From Halomonas maura (GTDB lineage Bacteria > Pseudomonadota > Gammaproteobacteria > Pseudomonadales > Halomonadaceae): DNA of 64,000 nucleotides. The notes under the pieces were generated by a model, which was not told where the DNA came from, made no database searches, and was given only the letters and a program-made list of their open reading frames with translations. The position numbers and the translations under genes were made by a program. Positions within the stretch are counted from its first letter, which is position 1; each line of letters begins with the position of its first letter. Shown piece after piece: positions 29,956-39,109 of the stretch. The DNA is taken from contig NZ_JAUFPQ010000027.1 in assembly GCF_030409305.1 (NCBI RefSeq), positions 1-64,000 of the forward strand. Reading direction: 5' to 3'.

Positions 29956-30005
29956 TACGGCGACACAGCACAACGAACCACAGGATTCCCCATCAGGAGC
30001 ACGTC

Positions 30006-30905
30006 ATGAGCGTTAGACTCGGCATCAACCCCCTGACCTGGACCAACGACGACCTGCCGAGCCTCGGCGGTGACACCCCGCTCGAGGTCTGCCTCGCGGA
30101 GGGACGAGAGGCCGGCTTCAGTGGCTTCGAGCTGGGTCACAAGTTCCCGCGTACCCCGGAGGCGCTGTCCACGGTACTCGGCGAGTACGACCTGTCGCTG
30201 GTCTCCGGCTGGTACTCCAGCCAACTGCTGGAACGCAGCCCCGAGGAGGAGATCGAGGCGGTCAAGGACCACCTCGCCCTGCTCAAGCAGTGCGGCGCCA
30301 CGGCAATGGTGTTCTGCGAGGTCAGTCGCTGCGTCCACGGCGACCAGCGCACCCCGCTGTCCCGGCGGCCGCACCTCAGCGATGCCGACTGGCAGCGCCT
30401 CACCGAGGGCCTGAACATCGTCGGCGACTACCTCAAGCAACAGGGCGTGCACCTGGCCTATCACCATCACCTGGGCACGCTGGTCGAGAGCCAGGCCGAT
30501 GTGGAGCGGCTGATGGACAACACCCGCGACTCGGTGGGGCTGCTGCTCGACCTCGGTCACCTGGTGGGGGCCGGCGGCGACCCGCTGGCCATCGCCGAGC
30601 GTTACGCCTCCCGCGTCAAGCACGTGCACTGCAAGGACATGCGTTTCGCGGTACTGGATGAGCTGCGCAACCGCGACAAGAGCTTCCTGGACGGCGTCCT
30701 CGACGGCCTGTTCACCGTGCCCGGCGACGGTGACATCGACTTCCTGCCCACCCTGACGCAGCTCAGCGAGAGCGGCTACCAGGGCTGGCTGGTGGTGGAG
30801 GCCGAACAGGACCCCAAGGTGGCCCATCCGCTGACCTATGCCCGCCTGGGCTATCGCAACCTGCGCGATCTCGCCGAGCGGGCAGGCTTTGCCGTCACCA
30901 AGTGA
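30006..30905 (+). CDS. iolE: myo-Inosose-2 dehydratase
   Basis: A 299-residue TIM-barrel lyase that dehydrates scyllo-inosose to trihydroxycyclohexane-1,2-dione. It begins with the family motif LGINPLTWTNDDLPSLGG. Metal-binding candidates are Glu in MVFCEVSR, Asp and His in LLLDLGHLV, His in VKHVHCKDM and Glu in LVVEAEQD. AGGAG precedes the ATG by about 7 bases. It lies between iolD and iolA (51 bp), with no sign of a separate promoter. Confidence 0.95.
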   Translation: MSVRLGINPLTWTNDDLPSLGGDTPLEVCLAEGREAGFSGFELGHKFPRTPEALSTVLGEYDLSLVSGWYSSQLLERSPEEEIEAVKDHLALLKQCGATAMVFCEVSRCVHGDQRTPLSRRPHLSDADWQRLTEGLNIVGDYLKQQGVHLAYHHHLGTLVESQADVERLMDNTRDSVGLLLDLGHLVGAGGDPLAIAERYASRVKHVHCKDMRFAVLDELRNRDKSFLDGVLDGLFTVPGDGDIDFLPTLTQLSESGYQGWLVVEAEQDPKVAHPLTYARLGYRNLRDLAERAGFAVTK

Positions 30906-30956
30906 ATCGACGACGTCCCGTCTCACGTACCACATCGAATACATCGAGGCTTACTC

Positions 30957-32459
30957 ATGAACCAGATCCATCACTACCTCAATGGCAGCATCGCCGAGGG
31001 CCGCAGCGAACGCTTCGCGCCGGTCTACAACCCCGCCACCGGCGAGCAGAGTGCCCGGGTGGCCCTGGCCACCGCCGACGAGACCCGCGAGGCGGTACGC
31101 ATCGCCGATGAGGCCTTCGCCGCCTGGTCGAAGGTCACGCCCCTCAAGCGCTCGCGCATCCTGTTCAAGTTCAAGGCGCTGGTCGAGCAGCATGCCGACG
31201 AGCTGGCCCGCCTGATCTCCCGCGAGCACGGCAAGGTGTTCTCCGACGCCAAGGGCGAGGTGACCCGCGGCCTGGAGGTGGTGGAATTCGCCTGCGGCAT
31301 TCCCCACCTGCAGAAGGGCGAGCACTCGATGAACGTCGGCACCGGCGTGGACAGCTATTCGATGATGCAGCCGCTGGGCGTCTGTGCCGGCATCTCGCCG
31401 TTCAACTTCCCGGCCATGGTGCCGATGTGGATGTTCCCCATCGCCCTGGCCTGCGGCAATACCTTCGTCATGAAGCCCTCCGAGAAGGACCCGTCCACGC
31501 CGATGCGCCTGGCCGAGCTGCTCAGCGAGGCCGGCCTGCCCGACGGCGTGTTCAACGTGGTCAACGGCGACAAGGAGTCGGTGGACGTGCTGCTCACCGA
31601 CGAGCGGGTCCAGGCGGTAAGCTTCGTCGGCTCCACGCCCATCGCCGAGTACATCTATGCCACCGCCTCGGCCCACGGCAAGCGGGTCCAGGCCCTGGGC
31701 GGCGCCAAGAACCACATGGTGATCATGCCCGACGCCGACCTCGACCAGGCCGTCGGCGCGCTGATGGGCGCCGCCTACGGCAGCGCCGGCGAGCGCTGCA
31801 TGGCCATCTCCGTGGCCGTACCGGTCGGCGAGGACACCGCCCGCCGCCTGCGCGAGAAGCTTGTCGCCGAGCTCGGCAAGCTGAGTGTCGGCCCGGGGCT
31901 CGTCGACGGCCCGGACAACGACATGGGGCCACTGGTCACCCGCGAGCACCTCGAGAAGGTCAAGGGCTACATCGCCACCGGCGTCGAGGAAGGCGCGGAA
32001 CTGGTGGTCGACGGCCGCGAGGCGACCATCGAGGGGGCCGGCGACGGCTACTTCGTCGGCGGCTCACTGTTCGACCACGTCACGCCGGACATGCGCATTC
32101 ACCGCGAGGAGATCTTCGGCCCGGTGCTGGCCATCGCCCGGGCCGCGAGCTTCGACGAGGCCGTGTCGATGATCAACGATCACGAATTCGGCAACGGTAC
32201 CGCCATCTTCACCCGTGACGGCGATGCCGCCCGCCAATTCTGCGAGCAGATCCAGGTCGGCATGGTCGGGGTCAACGTGCCGATCCCGGTGCCCATGGCC
32301 TTCCACAGCTTCGGCGGCTGGAAGCGCTCGCTGTTCGGCCCGCTGCACATGCACGGCCCCGACGGCGTGCGTTTCAACACCCGCATGAAGACCATCACCC
32401 AGCGCTGGCCCAGCGGCATCCGGGAGGAAACCAACCACTTCACCATGCCGACCCACTAA
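30957..32459 (+). CDS. iolA: Methylmalonate/malonate-semialdehyde dehydrogenase (CoA-acylating)
   Basis: A 500-residue CoA-dependent aldehyde dehydrogenase (MmsA/IolA). It converts malonate semialdehyde, the aldolase product, to acetyl-CoA. Diagnostic features are [28 protein letters not shown] and the nucleophile Cys281 in [17 protein letters not shown], the family signature. It completes the pathway to central metabolism and ends iolCDEA. Valine-pathway MmsA is the alternative; the location decides for IolA. Confidence 0.95.
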   Translation: MNQIHHYLNGSIAEGRSERFAPVYNPATGEQSARVALATADETREAVRIADEAFAAWSKVTPLKRSRILFKFKALVEQHADELARLISREHGKVFSDAKGEVTRGLEVVEFACGIPHLQKGEHSMNVGTGVDSYSMMQPLGVCAGISPFNFPAMVPMWMFPIALACGNTFVMKPSEKDPSTPMRLAELLSEAGLPDGVFNVVNGDKESVDVLLTDERVQAVSFVGSTPIAEYIYATASAHGKRVQALGGAKNHMVIMPDADLDQAVGALMGAAYGSAGERCMAISVAVPVGEDTARRLREKLVAELGKLSVGPGLVDGPDNDMGPLVTREHLEKVKGYIATGVEEGAELVVDGREATIEGAGDGYFVGGSLFDHVTPDMRIHREEIFGPVLAIARAASFDEAVSMINDHEFGNGTAIFTRDGDAARQFCEQIQVGMVGVNVPIPVPMAFHSFGGWKRSLFGPLHMHGPDGVRFNTRMKTITQRWPSGIREETNHFTMPTH

Positions 32460-32541
32460 GCGCTGCTTGCCAAACGTCCCGCAGTGATGGGCGCCGGGGA
32501 CAAAGGCTTGCCGCCGGAAACGCCCATCTCAGCTGCAACAC

Positions 32542-32575
32542 GACGCCCGCGCCGGACCCCGACGGGGCCGGCGTC
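32542..32575 (+). terminator. Probable terminator after iolA
   Basis: GACGCC...GGCGTC arms with an imperfect GC-rich stem between them, followed by TTGCCTTT. It lies about 80 bases after the iolA stop. The stem has bulges, so confidence is moderate. Confidence 0.5.
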
Positions 32576-32735
32576 TTGCCTTTGGGAGGACGCCATGCCC
32601 TCGTCACCATTCCCCTGACCGACCAACGCCCGCCGTCGTGATGATCGTGATCACCGAGAAAGCACGCCGACTGGTCGTTCGGCCACGGCGAGGCGCAGTT
32701 CCTCGGCGGTGCCAGGCGCGGGTGACAGTTTGTGC

Positions 32736-32807
32736 GGAATACTTATTCCATTATACAAATGCATAGAATGGTAGATTTGTAATCACGATAAATGGAACAT
32801 ATATTCC
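32736..32807 (+). promoter_or_regulatory. Triple IolR-type operator array upstream of the NCS1 gene (site D)
   Basis: GGAAT-ACTT-ATTCC (32736-32749, perfect), weak AGAAT-GGTA-GATTT (32765-32778) and GGAAC-ATAT-ATTCC (32794-32807) start exactly 29 bp apart. ATACAAATGCAT lies between the first two, as at the ibpA and iolR sites. The array ends 102 bp before the NCS1 start. Together with the iolA terminator it accounts for the AT-rich part of this 450 bp spacer. Confidence 0.77.
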
Positions 32808-32909
32808 GTTCTGCGGTCGGCACGACCCCGTCGACCTGCATCGGCAGGGGCGCTGCCCTGATCCCGACCTCAACAACCCTCAACCGTCCAAGAACAACGG
32901 GAGAGCGTC

Positions 32910-34619
32910 ATGAGTACACAAGCAACGGATGTATCGTCTTCCCCGGCCGGGGAAGACGTCGCGCAGAGCGATGAACTCGAGTACCAACGCATCCCGCCCA
33001 GCAAGCAGCTGAGCGGTAAGTACTTCCTAGGGGCCTATTCCGGCGAGCACGTGGCGGGTACGGAGTTCGTCATCGGTGCCGCCCTGGTATCGCTGGGCGT
33101 CTCGACCAGCGACCTGATCTGGGGCCTGATTCTCGGTAACCTGATGGCGGTACTGTCCTGGGCCTGGGTCTGCAGCCCGGTGGCGACACGCTCGCGCATG
33201 ACGGTCTACTGGTATCTGGCCCGGCTGGCGGGCAAGAAGGTCTCCTACATCTACAACATCGTCAACGGCATCTTCTACGCCGTGGTGGCCGGCGCCATGA
33301 TCACGGTGTCGGCCTCGGCGTTTCGGGCCATGACCGATATTCCGCCGCAGACCGGGCTCTACCCGACCAGCGTCAGTTTCGTGGTGCTGGCGCTTGGCGT
33401 GGGGGCCTTCACCGTCTTTCTGACCCTGAAGGGCTTCAAGCTGATCGCCAATTTCTCGACGGTCTGCGCGCCCTGGATGGCGACCATGTTCCTGGTCAGC
33501 GGCATCCTGTCCGTGCCGATCGTCACCCAACTGGGCGCCCAGCAGGGCCTGAGCGGCCTGGGTTCGGTGCTCGACGGCCTGGTCTGGACCGGGCAGACGC
33601 CGGACGGCGAAGCGGGGATCAGCATCTGGGTGATCGCCGCCTGGGCCTGGGGCGTCAACCTGCCGATGCACCTGGGCATGAGCGACATGAGCATCCTGCG
33701 TTTCGCGCGCAAGTCCTCCTATGGCTACTTCTCCGCGGCAGGCATGTACATCGGCCACTTCATGGCCTGGGTGTGTGCCGGCATCTTGGGGGCCACCGCC
33801 TCGCTGCTGCTCAAGGAACAGCTGATTGGCCTGGATCCAGGCGCCATCGCCTATCGCATCCTCGGCGCCATGGGCCTGGTGGCCGTGGTGGTCGCCGGCT
33901 GGACCACCTCCATCCCGAGCCTGTATCGGGCGGGCCTGGCCTTCCAGTCCGTGTTCCATCGCCACAAGCCCTTCAACGTCAGCCTGACGGTGGGTGCCGC
34001 CACCACCGTGATCGCCTGCTTCCCGTTCGCCTTCACCTCGCTCCTGGACGTCATGTCCTACCTGATCATGGCCATGGCCCCCATCGGCGCCATCATCGCC
34101 GCCGAGCACTTCGTGCTGCCCCGGCTTGGCATCCGCCCGCTGTGGCGTGAGCATCGGAACCTCGAGGACAACCGGCCCGCCATCCTGACCTGGGTCACCG
34201 GAGTGGGAGTGGGTATCCTCATGATCGTCCTGCCCCAGGTCCACCTGTTCACGGTGTTCATCCCGGTGTGGCTGACGTCCTTCATCGTCTATCCGCTGCT
34301 GTGTCGCGTCATGGGGGTCGAGACCGAGTCCGTTATCGACTACTACGAAGCGGCCTACGGACCGGTGGAGCCACCCGAGCTGCCCGGCGTCACCGCCCAG
34401 CCGCAGTCGCCGGTCAACCGCCGCGATCCCTGGTACTTCCTGGCCTTCGGCTGCCTGGTGGTGATCCTGCTGGCGAGTTTCTGGGCCTGGGCCGGCGGCG
34501 GCGCCGGTGCCATCGACTATGTCGAGACCTACAAGTGGCTGGTAGTGCCGTTGACGGGGCTCTACTTCGTCGCCGCCACGCTGTGGATGAAGAATCGCCG
34601 TGAGCCGCATACGGCTTAA
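32910..34619 (+). CDS. NCS1-family (cytosine/purine permease-like) transporter of the inositol regulon
   Basis: A 569-residue polytopic membrane protein with about 12 hydrophobic segments. It resembles NCS1 / cytosine permease-like carriers in layout (N-terminal FLGAYSGEHVAGTEFVIGAA, later VIAAWAWGVNLPMHLGMSDM). NCS1 carriers normally take up nucleobases, hydantoins, allantoin or vitamins with H+ or Na+. Here the gene stands directly after iolA with its own IolR-like operator array, which points to an inositol-linked substrate (inference). GGGAGAG lies 7-8 bases before the ATG. It is monocistronic and ends in a hairpin facing the convergent AraC gene. The substrate is unknown. Confidence 0.8.
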   Translation: MSTQATDVSSSPAGEDVAQSDELEYQRIPPSKQLSGKYFLGAYSGEHVAGTEFVIGAALVSLGVSTSDLIWGLILGNLMAVLSWAWVCSPVATRSRMTVYWYLARLAGKKVSYIYNIVNGIFYAVVAGAMITVSASAFRAMTDIPPQTGLYPTSVSFVVLALGVGAFTVFLTLKGFKLIANFSTVCAPWMATMFLVSGILSVPIVTQLGAQQGLSGLGSVLDGLVWTGQTPDGEAGISIWVIAAWAWGVNLPMHLGMSDMSILRFARKSSYGYFSAAGMYIGHFMAWVCAGILGATASLLLKEQLIGLDPGAIAYRILGAMGLVAVVVAGWTTSIPSLYRAGLAFQSVFHRHKPFNVSLTVGAATTVIACFPFAFTSLLDVMSYLIMAMAPIGAIIAAEHFVLPRLGIRPLWREHRNLEDNRPAILTWVTGVGVGILMIVLPQVHLFTVFIPVWLTSFIVYPLLCRVMGVETESVIDYYEAAYGPVEPPELPGVTAQPQSPVNRRDPWYFLAFGCLVVILLASFWAWAGGGAGAIDYVETYKWLVVPLTGLYFVAATLWMKNRREPHTA

Positions 34620-34641
34620 GAGAGCCTGCAGCTGGCACGCG

Positions 34642-34666
34642 ACGGGCTGGCCGCTGGCCGGCCCGT
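34642..34666 (+). terminator. Hairpin terminator after the NCS1 transporter
   Basis: ACGGGC-T-GGCC and GGCC-G-GCCCGT pair around a GCT loop, followed by TTCGTG. It lies 22 bases after the stop, between convergent genes. Confidence 0.6.
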
Positions 34667-34811
34667 TTCGTGTCGCCACTTCGAGAACCACACCCAGGGA
34701 CCTCGCCCTGGAAGGCGTCATGGCCAAGGGGCTCCCGACACCGGGCTCCCCTCCGGCCTGGCGCGACAGGAAACGGCTCGAGGCCATCGAGCCCCCTCCT
34801 GGTGGCAGCAC

Positions 34812-35702
34812 TCATCTGCCAAGATAGCGCCGGCGATAGCTGCCGGGCGTCACGCCCACGACCTTCTTGAAGGCGGTGTTGAAGTAGCTGGGGTGGCGAT
34901 AGCCCACCCGCTCGGCGATCTCGGCGACGCTGAGTTCGGTGTTGATCAGCAGCGACTGCGCCTCGCCGACCCGGCGCCGGATCAGGTAGTGGATGGGCGA
35001 GCAGCCCACCGTGGCCTTGAAGCGATGGGCGAGGTGGTAGGGACTGACCTTGAAGCGCGCGGCCATGCCTTCGAGGCCGAGCGCCTCGGCGTAGCGCTCG
35101 TCGATGTAGCGTCTGACGTCCTGGCCCAATTCATAGCGGGGGGCCGCGAGACGCGGGTCCGGCCGCTCGAGCAGCCGCCCCATCAGCAGGATCAGCGCCT
35201 GGAGCAGATGGTGGCAGATCTCGGCCGTGCCGTCCTGACGCGTGGCGACCTGTGCGTGAAGCAGCCCCATCAGGCCCTCGAAGTCATCATGGTGCTCGCC
35301 GCTGGCCAGCACCGGACTGCCCTGCTCGGGCACCAGGTGATTGACCGGCAGCCCGCGCAGCTTGAGGCCGCGAAAGCCGCAACAGTAGACGCCGATGCCT
35401 GCCCCGGGGCAGGCCGATTCGTCGTGCAGGGTGCCGCCATTGTAGATGAGCAGGTCACCCCGACGGGTGCGGTACTCGCGTCCGCCGATGATGTGGGTGC
35501 CCTGCCCTTCACGGATGAAGACGATCTCGGCACAGTCGTCATGGCGGTGCATGGCACGCGGCATCTCGCTGTGACGGCCTTCGACCCGGCACATGTAGAG
35601 CAGCTCGGCAGGCCGTTCCACGACCAGCGAGCTGCTGGCACCCGGCTGCAGGAAACGCTGAAGCACCGGCGACCCTCCGCAGTGGCGATGTTTTCCGGCC
35701 AT
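34812..35702 (-). CDS. AraC-family regulator with N-terminal cupin domain
   Basis: A regulator of 296 residues. The N-terminal half is a cupin-type effector domain (MHRHDDCAEIVFIREGQGTH, RRGDLLIYNGG). The C-terminal AraC double HTH spans about the last 100 residues (ARFKVSPYHLAHRFKATVG and AEIAERVGYRHPSYFNTAFK, ending GSYRRRYLG). GGGGA lies just before the chosen ATG; the frame extends further upstream, but that part is out-of-frame DNA of the next gene. It is the promoter-distal gene of a minus-strand trio with a Gfo/Idh/MocA dehydrogenase and a TIM-barrel enzyme, which it probably controls. Confidence 0.85.
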   Translation of the reverse strand: MAGKHRHCGGSPVLQRFLQPGASSSLVVERPAELLYMCRVEGRHSEMPRAMHRHDDCAEIVFIREGQGTHIIGGREYRTRRGDLLIYNGGTLHDESACPGAGIGVYCCGFRGLKLRGLPVNHLVPEQGSPVLASGEHHDDFEGLMGLLHAQVATRQDGTAEICHHLLQALILLMGRLLERPDPRLAAPRYELGQDVRRYIDERYAEALGLEGMAARFKVSPYHLAHRFKATVGCSPIHYLIRRRVGEAQSLLINTELSVAEIAERVGYRHPSYFNTAFKKVVGVTPGSYRRRYLGR

Positions 35703-35769
35703 CATCCCCGATCCCCGGCGTCGCCTGCCAGTCCGACGGCGGCGAGCCGGTAGCATCAGGCTCCGGCTG

Positions 35770-36942
35770 TCAGACGTAGTCGACCCATACCGCCCCGTCA
35801 TCGGCAGACCTGACGCAGTTCTCCACCCAACGCACGCCTTCGACACCGGCATCGATGCCGGGAACGCCCAGCGCGGCGACTGCCGCCGCATCGCCATGAT
35901 CCATCGCCTCCATGGCCAGCGCGAAGCGATAGTAGAGGTTGGACCAGGCCTCGAAGAGCCCCTCGGGGTGGCCGGCGCCAATGCGATCGTCCTCCAGGGC
36001 CTCGGGGTAGAGGTAGTCCATGCCGCGCTCCAGCACCTGCGCCGGCCGTCCCTGCACCTCGTAGCGCAGCTGGTTGGGCTGCTCGTCCCACCATTCCAGG
36101 CTGGCCCGGCTCCCCACCACCCGCACCTTCTGGCCATGCATGCCGCCGGCATTGACGGCGGAAGCCCACAGATGGCCCATGGCCCCGCCCTCGTACTCCA
36201 TCAGCACGTAAGCGTTGTCCTCCAGCGGCGCCCGGCTCGCCACGAAGCTCTGGCGCGAACAGAGCAGGCGCCGCACCCTCAGTTCCGGCAACATCGCTTC
36301 GGCGAGGTAGTAGGGATGCGTCGCCAGGTCCGCCAGCACATAGCTGGGGCCGGCCTGCCTGGGGTCGACCCGCCAGCGGGTGCTGGGGTTGGCCTCTTCG
36401 ACGGCCTCGCTATGGAAGCCGTGGGCGAACTGCATATGCACCATGCGGATCTCGCCCAGATCGCCGCTGGCGATCATCGCCCGCGCCTGGCGGATCATCT
36501 GGTGCCCCGAGTAGCCATAGGTCACGCCGACGAAACGCCCCTGGCGTTCGGCCAGCGACCGCAGTTCCTCGGCCTCGGCCACGGTGAAGCACAGCGGCTT
36601 CTCGCACACCACGTGCAGCCCCGCCTCCAGCGCCGCCATGCAGATGGCGAAGTGGGTGCCGTTGGGGGTGGCGATGGAGACCGCCTGGATGCCATCCTCG
36701 CGCCTGGCCTCCTCGGCGAACAGCGTCTGGTAGTCCGGGTAGCAGCGTTCGGGGGCCACCCGCAGTGTCTGGCCGAACGCGCGACCGCGTGCCGGGTCGA
36801 GGTCGAAGGCACCGGCCACCAGCTGGAAGCTGTTGTCGCGCAATGCCGCGCAGCGGTGGATATAGCCGATCTGGCTGCCGCGGCCGCCGCCGACCATGGC
36901 CCAGCGGATCGGGGCATTCGTCTTCAGCTCACCCTGGATCAT
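35770..36942 (-). CDS. Gfo/Idh/MocA-family dehydrogenase
   Basis: An NAD(P)-dependent polyol/sugar dehydrogenase of 390 residues. Rossmann motif MVGGGRGSQIGYIHR at the N-terminus, catalytic Lys in HVVCEKPLCF and a C-terminal GFO_IDH alpha/beta domain (DLATHPYYLAEAML). It resembles dehydrogenases acting on inositols or pyranosides (scyllo-inositol dehydrogenase-like); the substrate is unproven. AAGGAG lies 7 bases before ATG 36942. A 222 bp gap to the upstream TIM-barrel gene is almost wholly filled by the dispersed repeat, whose left end is about 10 bp from this SD. Confidence 0.85.
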   Translation of the reverse strand: MIQGELKTNAPIRWAMVGGGRGSQIGYIHRCAALRDNSFQLVAGAFDLDPARGRAFGQTLRVAPERCYPDYQTLFAEEARREDGIQAVSIATPNGTHFAICMAALEAGLHVVCEKPLCFTVAEAEELRSLAERQGRFVGVTYGYSGHQMIRQARAMIASGDLGEIRMVHMQFAHGFHSEAVEEANPSTRWRVDPRQAGPSYVLADLATHPYYLAEAMLPELRVRRLLCSRQSFVASRAPLEDNAYVLMEYEGGAMGHLWASAVNAGGMHGQKVRVVGSRASLEWWDEQPNQLRYEVQGRPAQVLERGMDYLYPEALEDDRIGAGHPEGLFEAWSNLYYRFALAMEAMDHGDAAAVAALGVPGIDAGVEGVRWVENCVRSADDGAVWVDYV

Positions 36943-36964
36943 GTCAAATCTCCTTTGTGAAAAG

Positions 36965-37161
36965 CTCTGCTTCATGTAGCGAGCGATGAGCGGCTGGCCG
37001 CCGTCGGAGCGCAGCAACCGGCGTTGACTGGATGCTCGATGAGGATTGCGGCGGTCCGACGATTCGGCACCGCCGTCGGCCAGGATGGCCAGGTTCGCTC
37101 CCTACGAACCAACGCACTTCCCACCTCCATGTGGGTCATCGAGCGCAGCCATCAATCAGTG
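36965..37161 (-). repeat. Dispersed palindromic-ended intergenic repeat, copy 1 (with ~52 bp insert)
   Basis: Shares blocks with 58147-58291: TTCATGT-GCGAGCGA, GGAGCG-AGCAACCG, GTTGACTGG, GAGGATT, GCGGTCC, GGCACCGCC, CCAGGAT and ATCGAGCGCAGC-AT-AATCAG. The two ends are imperfect inverted repeats. This copy has about 52 extra bases (about 37087-37138) containing two small hairpins (GGTTCG/CGAACC and CCCAC/GTGGG). It ends 4 bp after the stop of the 37166-38101 gene. Confidence 0.8.
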
Positions 37162-37165
37162 CGTC

Positions 37166-38101
37166 TTAGACGTCGGCCTGGAAGCCTCGTCGTTTCAGAT
37201 ACTCGAGACTCGCCGTGACATCGGCGAGGCTGCCATCGGCGTCGCGCGGATCGCGCTCCTGCTCGATGGTGATGTAGCCCTGGTAGCCGATCTCGACGAG
37301 CCGCCGATAGATGGCGTCGTAGTCCACGACGCCCTGACCGATGGGGCACATCACGCCGCGGGCGCAGGCAGCGAAGAAGTCCACCTGCTCGGCCATGACC
37401 TCCTCGAAGACCGTCGGCGCGATGTCCTTGAAGTGCAGGTAGTCCGTGCGCCCGGCGTAGTCGCGGAGCCAGGCCACCGGGTCCATGCCGGAGTAGTAGA
37501 GGTGACCGGTATCCAGGCAGAGCCCGGCGGTCGTATAGGGGATGTCCGCCAGCAGGCGGCGTATCTCGTCGTCGAACTCGATATAGCCGCCGGCATGGGG
37601 GTGAATCATCGCGCGGATGCCATATTCGCGACTCGCCAGTTCGGCGATGGTGCGGATATGCGTCATCAGGGTGGCCCACCGGGCGTCGTTCAGGCGTGGC
37701 GCCCGGTCGGGATGACCCGCGTAGCGACTGCGCTCGGCATGCACGTGATCGATCAGCACCAGGTAGGGCGCCGAATGGTGCTGGCCGGGCTCACGCGGCG
37801 GCGCCGGCAATCGGTTGAGGAAGGCGCAGATCTCATGGGTCTGCTGGATCAGGTGGTCCCGGTTGGCCGGGTCGACCAGGTCGTCGAAGATGGTGCCGGC
37901 AACCACCTTCAGGCCACGCTCATCGAGGGCCTGACCGAGCACTGACACATCGAGGGGCAGATAGCCGTAGGGGCCGAGCTCCACGCCCTGGTAGCCCGCC
38001 TCGGCGGCCTCGTCCAGGACCTTCCGCCAGGGCGGCAAATGAGGGTTGGTGACATCATCGACGCCCCAGCAGCAGGGTGCGCTGGCGATTCGCATGCTCA
38101 T
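37166..38101 (-). CDS. TIM-barrel sugar isomerase/epimerase (IolE/IolI superfamily)
   Basis: A 311-residue AP_endonuc_2-type TIM barrel. Motifs are ASAPCCWGVDD at the start, YQGVELGPYGYLP, AMIHPHAGGYIEF, GLCLDTGHLYYSG, YLHFKDIAP and the terminal YITIEQERDPRDAD. The Asp/His/Glu pattern is that of metal-dependent inosose dehydratases or isomerases. It heads a minus-strand operon with the Gfo/Idh/MocA dehydrogenase and AraC regulator, a pairing typical for oxidation then dehydration or isomerisation of a polyol such as another inositol isomer. Function beyond that is inference. No GGAAT-N4-ATTCC site is present in its 261 bp upstream region. Confidence 0.8.
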   Translation of the reverse strand: MSMRIASAPCCWGVDDVTNPHLPPWRKVLDEAAEAGYQGVELGPYGYLPLDVSVLGQALDERGLKVVAGTIFDDLVDPANRDHLIQQTHEICAFLNRLPAPPREPGQHHSAPYLVLIDHVHAERSRYAGHPDRAPRLNDARWATLMTHIRTIAELASREYGIRAMIHPHAGGYIEFDDEIRRLLADIPYTTAGLCLDTGHLYYSGMDPVAWLRDYAGRTDYLHFKDIAPTVFEEVMAEQVDFFAACARGVMCPIGQGVVDYDAIYRRLVEIGYQGYITIEQERDPRDADGSLADVTASLEYLKRRGFQADV

Positions 38102-38362
38102 GGGGGAGCCTCCGTTGTTGGGTATCGGCAGGCCTGGGCGGCGGCCCAGTCACCCACCATTACACCAGCGACACGGAAAGCAGGATTTCACTTTCTTGCG
38201 ATTGTTGTTCCTCGACGGTCCACACCGCGACCCTTCATTGCGACCTTTTCGGGCCTGCGAGGCTGGGGGAAGGCCCATTTTTGGTGAATACTTTCAAATT
38301 CTTGCCCCTCCCAGCGCGGACACAGGCCGAATCCCCTTAGCTAGCCGACACGCATCGCTGCC

Positions 38363-39109
38363 TCACAGCAGGGCCTTGAGCATCAACTGTACGCCGACGA
38401 TGGCCATGGCCAGGATCACCAGCCGATAGAACAGCACCTCGCTGACGCGATGCTGCAGCCAGAGTCCGCTTCTCACCCCCAGCCAGGCCACCGGCACCAG
38501 CAGTGCGGAGGCCCAGAGGCTGGTCAGGTTGATCTCGCCGAGCCAGATATAGGGTCCCAGCTTCATCAGGTTGACCGTCGCGAACAGCATCGCGCTGGTG
38601 GCGATGAAGGTTTCCTTGGGCAACCGCCGGGGAATCAGGTAGAGGTTGGCCGGCGGCGCCCCGGCATGGGCCAGGAAGCTGGTGAAGCCGCAGCCGGCCC
38701 CCGCCGGCAGGGCCCAGAAGGGCGCGATGGGCCGGCCGGCGGCCGGTCGAGCCACCATGTAGACGGCGAACAGCAGCGAGATCACGCCGAGCAGCAGGCG
38801 AACGCCATTCTCATCCAGACGCCCGATCAGCAGGGTGCCGATCACCACGCCGAGCGCCAGGCCCGGCGTCATCCGCCTGAGCTCGGCCCCGTCCTGTCGC
38901 CCCCACCACGCCTTGACCGTGAAGGCGTCCATGACCAGCAGCAGCGGCAGCAGCAGGCCGGCGGCCTCGATGGGGCCGATGGCCAGTGCCATGATCGGCA
39001 CGGAGAGGCTGCCGAAGCCCCCGGCGAAGCCGCCCTTGGAGACGCCGGTCAGATAGGTGGAGAGCAGGATCAGCGTCCAGGCGATCCAGGTGTAGTCGGG
39101 TAACATCAT
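38363..39109 (-). CDS. TauE/SafE-family sulfite/organosulfonate exporter
   Basis: A membrane protein of 248 residues with about eight hydrophobic segments, TauE/SafE (DUF81) family: ILLSTYLTGVSKGGFAGGFG at residues 15-34 and the repeat-like PAGAGCGFTSFLAHAGAPP in the middle. Members export sulfite or small sulfonates/anions; the substrate here is unknown. AGGAAG lies just before the ATG. It is not clearly linked to its neighbours, which are the polyol trio and small lipoproteins. Confidence 0.88.
   Translation of the reverse strand: MMLPDYTWIAWTLILLSTYLTGVSKGGFAGGFGSLSVPIMALAIGPIEAAGLLLPLLLVMDAFTVKAWWGRQDGAELRRMTPGLALGVVIGTLLIGRLDENGVRLLLGVISLLFAVYMVARPAAGRPIAPFWALPAGAGCGFTSFLAHAGAPPANLYLIPRRLPKETFIATSAMLFATVNLMKLGPYIWLGEINLTSLWASALLVPVAWLGVRSGLWLQHRVSEVLFYRLVILAMAIVGVQLMLKALL

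Noticed and set aside
28036..29973. Minus-strand frame of about 645 codons opposite iolD
   Set aside because: Antisense shadow of iolD; no motif or SD.
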